NCBI GenBank assembly: GCA_049515555.1
Contig: JBEKTY010000143.1
Location: forward strand, 1 to 21,625
DNA from: JBEKTY01 sp049515555
GTDB lineage: Bacteria; Planctomycetota; Planctomycetia; Pirellulales; Thermoguttaceae
Length of the DNA: 21,625 nucleotides
Reading direction: 5' to 3'
Both the position numbers and the translations under genes were made by a program. The notes beneath the pieces were generated by a model, which was given only the letters and a program-made list of their open reading frames with translations, had not been told where the DNA came from and did no database searches. Positions 7,935-14,184 of this stretch are shown here, piece by piece. Positions within the stretch are counted from its first letter, which is position 1, and each line of letters begins with the position of its first letter.

Positions 7935-8012
7935 GTAGCAGGCACACTCCGTGTGCCGTCTGCTGAAGCGGGAAAAGGTGTGGGCGGACGGCACACGGAG
8001 TGTGCCTGCTAC
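7935..8012. repeat. Perfect 26-bp inverted repeat (GGCACAC..GTGTGCC family)
   Basis: Arms 7935-7960 and 7987-8012 are exact reverse complements (GTAGCAGGCACACTCCGTGT... at the left end), separated by 26 nt. Each arm contains its own palindrome, GGCACAC-TCC-GTGTGCC. It fills the gap between the convergent ABC-2 permease (stop at 7913) and EF-hand gene (stop at 8044), so it could end transcription from both sides, although no T-tract follows. Part of the left arm and loop (GTGTGC..GTC...AGCGGGAAAA) recurs at 16020-16046. Confidence 0.9.
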
Positions 8013-8043
8013 GTTTCGCGCCGTGAGCGATTACGTCGCGGGC

Positions 8044-9042
8044 CTATGGCTTTGGTGCGGGCTGCGCGCGATGCGGGCCGTCTCCCGGCCGGCTCGGCGG
8101 CGTGCCTTGCGGTTGGTGGTCTGGCCCACCCGAGCGGTGCTCTGCCGAGCCCGAGTGCGGGCCGTGCTCGCCGGGCGATGAGGGCTGACCCGGGCGCGGG
8201 CCCGGCTGACCCTGGTGGCCATACTTGCCGTGCGAGGCCGGTTTGCCGTGGTGGCCCTGCTTCCCGTGGTGGCCGTGCTTGCCATGCTTACCGTGCGGGG
8301 CCTGCTTGCCATGGTGGCCATTGTTACCGTGTCCGGCCCATCCGCCGTGCTTGCCCTGATGACCTTGGTGACCATGTCCGGCCCGTGCGCCGCGCTTGCC
8401 GTGGTGGCCTTGGTGACCATGCTTCCCGTGCGAGGCTGCTTTGCCGTGGTGGCCCCGGCGGCCATGTCCCGCCCATGCACCGTGCTTGCCCTGATGGCCT
8501 TGGTGACCATGTCCGGCCCATCCGCCGTGCTTGGCCTGATGGCCCTGGTGACCATGTCCGGCCCATCCGCCGTGCTTGCCCTGTTGTCCGTGCTTGCCAT
8601 GGAAGGCTGGTTTGCCGTGCTGGCCGTGCCCGTACCAACCGCCCGCCATGCCGTGTTGGCCCCAATGACCCTGGGGGCCGGGGCCACGGAATCCGGGACC
8701 GGCCGGTCCGGGGCCGGGGTGCCCGCCGGGGCCGCCTGGCCTGCCCCAGAAAGCAAACTGACCGGGCCGCGCCTGTCCCCGCTTCGCCCCTAGATTCTTG
8801 CGCACTGCCACGAACTTGTCGTAGGCCACTTTGAACTCGGCCAGGCTGATCGTGCCGTCGTGATTGGTATCGATCTTCTTGAACACCTCTTCAGCCGTTA
8901 GCAACATCCGTTCGGGCGAAGGCATCTGCCGCCCTTCCGGCGGTTTAGCCGGCGGGCTACCTTTGGGCGGATCGGCGGCCAACGCCGAGCCGGCAAGGCA
9001 GAACAGCATCGCACCGGCCAAGAAACACCACAATCTCGACAT
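8044..9042 (-). CDS. Secreted EF-hand protein with His/Gly-rich 15-residue repeats
   Basis: A 332-residue exported protein. The start at 9040-9042 is supported by AAGGAG at 9049-9054 (6-nt spacing) and by a clean signal peptide at residues 1-23 (hydrophobic core, then SALAA|D). One EF-hand sits at about 46-77; its loop, DTNHDGTISLAE (58-69), has ligands at all expected positions (D58, N60, D62, T64, S66, E69), so calcium binding is likely. Residues 100-125 are Gly/Pro-rich. Residues 126-280 are low-complexity repeats built on GGWAGHGHQGHQGKH; I count 39 histidines in residues 121-280. The repeats suggest binding of transition-metal ions or polyanions, which is inference. Single-EF-hand secreted proteins are common in planctomycetes, but I do not know a named family with this tail. 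The reverse strand carries hydrophobic shadow frames caused by the repeats. Confidence 0.8.
   Translation of the reverse strand: MSRLWCFLAGAMLFCLAGSALAADPPKGSPPAKPPEGRQMPSPERMLLTAEEVFKKIDTNHDGTISLAEFKVAYDKFVAVRKNLGAKRGQARPGQFAFWGRPGGPGGHPGPGPAGPGFRGPGPQGHWGQHGMAGGWYGHGQHGKPAFHGKHGQQGKHGGWAGHGHQGHQAKHGGWAGHGHQGHQGKHGAWAGHGRRGHHGKAASHGKHGHQGHHGKRGARAGHGHQGHQGKHGGWAGHGNNGHHGKQAPHGKHGKHGHHGKQGHHGKPASHGKYGHQGQPGPRPGQPSSPGEHGPHSGSAEHRSGGPDHQPQGTPPSRPGDGPHRAQPAPKP
8345..8614 (-). repeat. 45-bp tandem repeat inside the EF-hand gene
   Basis: The minus-strand coding sequence repeats with a 45-bp period. A CCG(T/C)GCTT landmark falls at 8345, 8390, 8480, 8525 and 8570 on the plus strand; the unit at 8435 is diverged, and the last unit decays after about 8590. 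Each unit encodes a 15-residue block of the form KHGGWAGHGHQGHQ. Adjacent units at 8480-8569 are nearly identical, which points to recent in-frame expansion. Confidence 0.85.
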
Positions 9043-9360
9043 GACACACTCCTTGTTAATGAGAACCCTTGCGCGGGGCCCTGCACCCACAGATGCCGCC
9101 CAAATCGCCTAAAACGCCAGCCTCGGCCCAGACTTGGCCAACGGAGTTGAAACCCCGCCGCCGTGGCAAAGTTTCTAACGGCGCAAGGAAATTAGCGGTT
9201 TGCCCTGGGCCATCGAAAAAGCTCTTCTTGAGGCCGAATCCCCGGGCGTCGTGTGAGGTTCATCCCCGACCTCCATCCCGGCACTGGTCTCCAGGGCTCA
9301 GAGTGTCGGAGAGGGAAGTCCCCCTGAACTCCCAAAGCCGTCGTCGCGGCATCTCTCTAT
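9043..9360. other. Intergenic stretch with no recognised feature
   Basis: These 318 bases lie between the nucleoside hydrolase stop and the EF-hand start, both on the minus strand. Apart from the EF-hand Shine-Dalgarno at 9049-9054, I see no RNA gene, repeat or clear terminator, and no convincing promoter for the EF-hand gene. Small plus-strand reading frames here lack coding character. Confidence 0.6.
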
Positions 9361-10353
9361 TTATTTATCGAGCGTCTTGACCAGGAAGTCGCGGTATCCG
9401 TCGAGGCTGGTCCAGTCGGTGGCCACCGACATCGACCGGCCGGCCGGGTCGATCCGCGTGAAGCCGTCGGGCGTGACGGCGATGTTGAGCGTTTCCAGTT
9501 TCATGAGCGGCCGATCGCCCGGATAGGCCAGGTAGATGGCCGCCGTGTCGAACAGCACGCTGCTGGAGTGGAGGTCCGCCAGCCGCGGCTTGTTCGACCA
9601 GATGCGGTAGTTCTCCAGCACGGCTTGGGCCAGCGGGCTTTGGCTGTGCTTCAGCCGCTCGAAGCGCTCGCCGGCCAGCGTGACCAGGCCGCAGGTATCC
9701 AGCGGCGTGATGGCGATCTGCCGCCAGGGGGCGGAGAGAACGCGGCGGGCGGCGGCGACGTTGGCGACGACGTTCCACTCGCGATCGGGTTGCTGCTTCC
9801 CGCCGTAGCCCTTCCGCACGCTGCCCTGCATGCCCACGAAGGCCGCCTTGGCGGCCAGTTCCGGCCGGCGCTCGAGCACGGCGGCCACGGTCTCCAGCGG
9901 CCCGATCGCGATCACCGTTATCGGCTGCGGCGAGTGCTCGATCACTTCGGCCAGCGCGGCGGCGCCGTCCTGGCGGACCGGGCCGGGATAGTCGCTCAGG
10001 CGGTAATCGCGGACCCACGGCTCCTGGCCGCCCGTGCCGCCGTGTCCGCCTTCGCCCAGGCCCACGGGAACCGCCGTCCGCTTCGCCACGCTGAGGAGCT
10101 TGGCGATGATCTTCGCCCGGTACTCGGCCTTGCCGTGCGTGGTGGTCACGAGGCGAATGTCCAGCTCCGGGCTGTTCAGGAGCGTGGCCAGGGCCCAGGT
10201 GTCGTCGATGTCGTCGCCGATGTCGGTATCGAGGACCACGGGCGTGGCGGCCCGCAGCGGCCGGCCTGGAGCGGCCACGGCCAAGCCGAGAACCAGCCCG
10301 ATCAACGTTGAAACGTAACAGCAGTGCAGGATGCCCAAGCGGCGTGCGGTCAT
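9361..10353 (-). CDS. Exported nucleoside hydrolase (IUNH superfamily)
   Basis: A 330-residue protein of the inosine/uridine-preferring nucleoside hydrolase fold, which splits the N-glycosidic bond of ribonucleosides to base and ribose. The start at 10351-10353 has AAAAGGAG at 10360-10367 (6-nt spacing). Residues 1-36 form an N-terminal signal sequence (VSTLIGLVLGLAVAA core), so the enzyme probably acts outside the cytoplasm, unlike classic Rih/CfNH enzymes. The calcium/ribose motif is DTDIGDDIDD (42-51), two residues longer than the usual DxDPGxDD. The distal acidic ligand is probably D269 in VLFDTAAIYLA. The residue before it is F268, where many family members have the catalytic His; H262 is nearby. 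Leaving-group activation may therefore differ. The real substrate could be a nucleoside or another N-riboside. An AzgA-like base permease lies in the same window. Confidence 0.85.
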   Translation of the reverse strand: MTARRLGILHCCYVSTLIGLVLGLAVAAPGRPLRAATPVVLDTDIGDDIDDTWALATLLNSPELDIRLVTTTHGKAEYRAKIIAKLLSVAKRTAVPVGLGEGGHGGTGGQEPWVRDYRLSDYPGPVRQDGAAALAEVIEHSPQPITVIAIGPLETVAAVLERRPELAAKAAFVGMQGSVRKGYGGKQQPDREWNVVANVAAARRVLSAPWRQIAITPLDTCGLVTLAGERFERLKHSQSPLAQAVLENYRIWSNKPRLADLHSSSVLFDTAAIYLAYPGDRPLMKLETLNIAVTPDGFTRIDPAGRSMSVATDWTSLDGYRDFLVKTLDK

Positions 10354-10542
10354 GTGTTGCTCCTTTTCGAGATGATGTCGGTGGCGCGTAGCACCGTTAG
10401 CCTACCATGCCCGCAGAGGCCCGGCCAGTGGGGTGTTCAACCCAATCCCGGCACAGAAGCGGGGAATGCGTATTCCGCTGGGCGTGGCCGAGTCTTCACC
10501 TACCCGGGGCTGTTTCCTTCGGCCGCCTGACGCGCGTGGCAG

Positions 10543-10587
10543 GGTTGACACAGCAAGGTTGACACAGGCGGCGGCGGCAACGATCAT
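10543..10587 (+). promoter_or_regulatory. Candidate promoter with duplicated TTGACA for the heparinase-like gene
   Basis: An 11-bp direct repeat, GGTTGACACAG, occurs at 10543-10553 and 10557-10567 (14-bp period). The second copy supplies TTGACA (10559-10564), followed after 17 bp by GATCAT (10582-10587; 4 of 6 matches to TATAAT). The gene's Shine-Dalgarno GGGAGG is at 10599-10604. The first TTGACA has no matching -10 and may instead be half of an activator site. An imperfect palindrome (AGCGGGGAAT-GCGT-ATTCCGCT, 10458-10479) lies further upstream in the region shared with the divergent nucleoside hydrolase gene. Confidence 0.45.
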
Positions 10588-10610
10588 GGACCATCGTCGG
10601 GAGGCCCAAG

Positions 10611-13600
10611 ATGACCATCGTTCTTCCTGTTGCGCGGGTGCTGTGTGTCGGGTCGCTGCTGGTGTGTGCCGCGGGCGTGCCATGGCTGGGGTCGCCGCCG
10701 GACTGTGCCGCGGGCGTGCCGGCGCCCAAAGAAGGGCTGCTGGTGCCCAAGGACCAGGCCTCGGCCGTGCGCCGCCGCGTGCTGAGCCTGGGAGAGGACC
10801 CGGTGCTGGTGCGGGTTCGCCAGGAGGCCGAGCGGATCGTGGCCCAGTGGCCGCAGGTGCGGCCCAAGATCGAAAAGCACGCGGGCGAGTTGCTCGACGT
10901 GCGCGGGGAAAACAATCCGCAGGGGTTCGTTTCGGCCGAGGCCCGCGCCGCGGCCGATAAGCTCGATCCGCTGCTGAAGAACTCGGCCCAGCTCGGTTTC
11001 GTGTATTTTCTGAGCGGCGAGCGGAAATATGCCGCGGCGGCCGCGGAGATTCTGGACGTGTCGGGCCGCGTGCCGCGCTGGGGCTGGTTCAACTGGGACG
11101 GCGCGAACATGCCGCAGATCCACTACGCGATGTACGCCCGCAGCGCCGCCTTCGCCGTAGACTTCTGCTGGGAAGCCTGGAGCCCGGCCCAGCGCCGCCG
11201 CGCGGCGCAGGTCCTGGCCGAGCGGTGCGTCGAGCCCTATTGGCGGCTGGTGAGCCTGTCGCCGTTCATGGCCCTGCACCATCTGCGGGCCAAGAACCAA
11301 GGCAACAACGCGCTGGGGGCGGCCCTGGTCGCCTCGCTGGCGCTGGGCGATAGCCACCCCGACAACCGCCTCTGGCTGCCCAGCCTGCTCCAAACCTGGT
11401 CCTGGATCGTGGCCCACGACATCGGCTGGGCAGGCACGAACCTGGAGTCGGGGCTGCCGGGCTACTGGGACATCTCGATGAGCAATCTCTATACGGCGGC
11501 GGCCTGTCTGAACAACGCCCGCGGCATCGACTTCCGCGCTCATCCCGCCTTCGCCGAGGCCACCTGGTATCCGGTGATGAAAGAAGCCACCGTGCCGCCC
11601 GCCCCCGCGCCCTTCGAGCGGCCCTATCCCAAGCACACCGCGGGCCTGTGGGGGATCGTACAGCACAAGCCGATCGAGCTGCCTTCGGACGGTTACGGCG
11701 GGCCGTGGTGGTACGACTACGCGGCACATTTCCCGCAGTCGCCGGCCGCCTATTTCATCAGCAAGCAATTCGGGCGCGTCGCGAATCCGCACCAGGAAGG
11801 GCACTTCGAGCTGATGGACCTGCTGTGGGTCCGCACCATGACCCCACCCCGGCGCCCGCCGGCGCCGACGCTGCTGCTGAAGGCCACCGATCGCGAGGCG
11901 ATGTTCCGCTCGGGCTACGGCTCGCCGCACACGCTGCTTTCGTTCAACGGCGATTGTTTCCTCTCCGCCCGCAACGAAGTGCTCGGCTGCACGAGCGGTT
12001 TGGCGTGGCACTTCCCCTGGCACCAGTTCGCGGTGACCGAGTCGGCGTTGGAGACCGAAGGCCGGCCCTTCTCGCCCAGCATGCTGATCACGGGCTCCTT
12101 CGACAGCCCCCTGGCCAGCGCCGTGAGCAGCCGGAGTTGGACGAGCAACGTGCGTTACTATCCGCGCGCCGAGCAGGCCCGGTCGTACCGCGACTACCGC
12201 ACGCGGACCCGCGACATTCTCTACATCCGCTCTGATCGGCGGGAGCAAGTGCCGGATTACTTCCTCTTCGTCGACCGGGTGGCCCACGACGGGCCGCGGT
12301 GGCACGCCTTCAACTGGCACATTTGGAACCGGCCGGGCAACCCGGGCTCGTACCAGATCCTCGACGCGCACACGGCCTTGGCGCGGCGCCCGAATGCCTC
12401 GCTGCTGCTGGCCACCCTCTCGCACGATCAGATGACCTACGAGCAGCAGCCCATCCCGTCGCAGCCCACGACCAACTACGTGTTTGACCACAACGCATTG
12501 CTGCTGCGAGCCATTGCGGGCCGCACGCGGCGGCTGGACGAGCCGCTGCGCCGTTTGCCCGCCGCAGGCTGGTCGGCCGGCGAGATGGTCGAGCGGGCCG
12601 GGAAAGCGGTGCGGCATTTTACGAACTTCAAGGGCCTGCGGCCCGTCGTCGAAGCCCCCTTGCAGTTGACCGCCGGCGCCAGATACCGGCTGAGCGTGCC
12701 CAGCCGCAAGCAGGAGGCTTGGGTCGACGACAATATCCTCTGGGTGCTGGACGTGGAGCTGCTGGACGCCCGGGGCCGCGCAGTCCGCACGCTGGAGGCC
12801 GATCCGCGATCGCCCGACCCGCTGCGATTGACCGATCCGGCCTCGGGTACGCCCGGCGCGAGCGACTGGCGCGAGGCGGTGAGCTATTTCGACGCCCCGC
12901 CCGGCGTGGCCGCGGCGCGGGCCAGCCTGCGCTTCGCCCAGTACACCAACAACGGGCCGGGCATCACCGCCCGCTCGCAACTCTGGCTGGGCGATATCGA
13001 GGTCGCCCCGCAGGGCATCCCGGAGCGTGGCGATCGCGATCTGCTGGTCACGCTCGTGATGCCGCTGGAGAACGATTCGCCGCGGCCGAGCATTTCCAGC
13101 CGGCGGTTCGGCCCACGCACGCAGGCGGAGCTGCTCTACACGGACGGCACCCACGACCGGATCAGCATCGATCCGAACGGGGGCCTGCGGCTGGAGCGCG
13201 AGGAACCCGGCCGGCACGCGGCCTTCGGCTGGCACGTGCCGACGCTGGCCTTGGGCAGCCTGGCTGCCGATCTGCCGTTGTGCGCCGCACTGGCCGAGCG
13301 CGGCGGCAAGCTTGCCGGGCACGTGCTCCTGCCGGTCAAGGCCGAGTTGTCGATCGCGAACCGGCGCCGGCTGCTCGAGGCCGGGGCCTACCTGTACGAC
13401 GGCCAACTCCGGCCCGATCCGGCCGCGGCCTCGCTCGCGACCAATTCGCCCGAGAGCCAGCGGGCCCTGAAGCAAGGCCTGGCGAAGCTGGCCCAAGAGA
13501 TCATCGCCCAGCGCGACCCGCCGGCGACGGCCGGGCGGAAGAACCTGGCCTTGGAGGCTGAGGTCAGCGCCAGCGGTATCCGCGACCCGCGCTTCGATGC

Positions 13601-14180
13601 CCGGCACGTGATCGACAACCAGACCTGGGAATTCCCCTTGGACGGCGCACTGAACTACGCGCTGGGCGAGATCGAAACGCCCGGCAACGGCGGCTACGGA
13701 CGGGGCGACGGGCCGTCGTACACCCAAAACCTCAGCACCTGGCCGCTGCAGGTTCAGCCCACCTACTGGCTGCTGCCGCCCCGGCAGACGGGATCGCTGA
13801 CGCTCAAGCTCAAGCAGCCCTCGCGGGTCCGCTTGGTTCGCCTGCTGAACACGGCCAACGGCGGACTGAACGACTTCGCCACCATCGACTTCGCCGTGGA
13901 ACTGCTGGACAAGACGCAGAAGGTGGTGTTCCGCCGCGAAGGTTCCTTCGGCCGCGTGTGGGACGGCGCCTTCCGCTCCGCGTTTGCCAAGCCCATGTTC
14001 TTCGGCAGCTACGGCAAGGCGTTTGCCGGCATGCTTGAGCCCGGGGCCAAGGTCCCCTTCAGCGGCGGGTGGCAGGAGATCGCCGTCGACGCTCGGGTGC
14101 CCGTGCGTTACGTCCGCGTCCACGTGCTCAGCTATTGGGCCATGGGCGGCGGCCTGAACGAGGTGCAAGTGTATCCGTAG
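10611..14180 (+). CDS. Secreted heparinase II/III-like polysaccharide lyase with C-terminal discoidin-like domain
   Basis: A 1189-residue exported protein. The start at 10611 has GGGAGG 6 nt upstream and begins a signal peptide (residues 1-22, VLCVGSLLVCAAG core). Residues about 45-400 look like the alpha/alpha-toroid of heparinase II/III and alginate-lyase-type enzymes, with aromatic-rich blocks (RWGWFNWDGANMPQIHYAMY; KNQGNNALGAALVASLALGD). Residues 420-640 resemble the following beta-sandwich (FRSGYGSPHTLLSFNGDCF; HAFNWHIWNRPG). Residues 680-800 look like an inserted jelly-roll, carbohydrate-binding-like module. Residues 975-1188 resemble an F5/8-type C (discoidin) domain (NLALEAEVSASG at its start, VRYVRVHVLSYW at its end). 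Such lyases cleave uronic-acid polysaccharides by beta-elimination; likely catalytic Asn/His/Tyr residues lie in blocks 226-235 and 281-294, but I cannot assign them firmly. It is unusually long for the family. Its stop is 4 bp from that of the convergent SulP gene. Confidence 0.75.
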   Translation: MTIVLPVARVLCVGSLLVCAAGVPWLGSPPDCAAGVPAPKEGLLVPKDQASAVRRRVLSLGEDPVLVRVRQEAERIVAQWPQVRPKIEKHAGELLDVRGENNPQGFVSAEARAAADKLDPLLKNSAQLGFVYFLSGERKYAAAAAEILDVSGRVPRWGWFNWDGANMPQIHYAMYARSAAFAVDFCWEAWSPAQRRRAAQVLAERCVEPYWRLVSLSPFMALHHLRAKNQGNNALGAALVASLALGDSHPDNRLWLPSLLQTWSWIVAHDIGWAGTNLESGLPGYWDISMSNLYTAAACLNNARGIDFRAHPAFAEATWYPVMKEATVPPAPAPFERPYPKHTAGLWGIVQHKPIELPSDGYGGPWWYDYAAHFPQSPAAYFISKQFGRVANPHQEGHFELMDLLWVRTMTPPRRPPAPTLLLKATDREAMFRSGYGSPHTLLSFNGDCFLSARNEVLGCTSGLAWHFPWHQFAVTESALETEGRPFSPSMLITGSFDSPLASAVSSRSWTSNVRYYPRAEQARSYRDYRTRTRDILYIRSDRREQVPDYFLFVDRVAHDGPRWHAFNWHIWNRPGNPGSYQILDAHTALARRPNASLLLATLSHDQMTYEQQPIPSQPTTNYVFDHNALLLRAIAGRTRRLDEPLRRLPAAGWSAGEMVERAGKAVRHFTNFKGLRPVVEAPLQLTAGARYRLSVPSRKQEAWVDDNILWVLDVELLDARGRAVRTLEADPRSPDPLRLTDPASGTPGASDWREAVSYFDAPPGVAAARASLRFAQYTNNGPGITARSQLWLGDIEVAPQGIPERGDRDLLVTLVMPLENDSPRPSISSRRFGPRTQAELLYTDGTHDRISIDPNGGLRLEREEPGRHAAFGWHVPTLALGSLAADLPLCAALAERGGKLAGHVLLPVKAELSIANRRRLLEAGAYLYDGQLRPDPAAASLATNSPESQRALKQGLAKLAQEIIAQRDPPATAGRKNLALEAEVSASGIRDPRFDARHVIDNQTWEFPLDGALNYALGEIETPGNGGYGRGDGPSYTQNLSTWPLQVQPTYWLLPPRQTGSLTLKLKQPSRVRLVRLLNTANGGLNDFATIDFAVELLDKTQKVVFRREGSFGRVWDGAFRSAFAKPMFFGSYGKAFAGMLEPGAKVPFSGGWQEIAVDARVPVRYVRVHVLSYWAMGGGLNEVQVYP

Positions 14181-14184
14181 GGCG

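Noticed and set aside
8345..8614. Regularly spaced 45-bp repeats as a CRISPR-like array
   Set aside because: Units are contiguous without unique spacers and keep an open reading frame in a protein with a signal peptide and an EF-hand.
8215..8793. Plus-strand frame with hydrophobic Val/Ala/Met repeats, resembling a membrane protein
   Set aside because: It is the reverse reading of the 45-bp His/Gly repeats; the apparent hydrophobicity comes from reading GCC/ATG/GTG triplets antisense.
10584..14168. Continuous minus-strand reading frame of 1194 codons, antisense to almost the whole heparinase-like gene
   Set aside because: Its protein is Arg/Gly/Gln/Pro-rich with no signal peptide or recognisable domain. 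The plus-strand frame has a Shine-Dalgarno, a signal peptide and family motifs. High third-position GC explains the open antisense frame.
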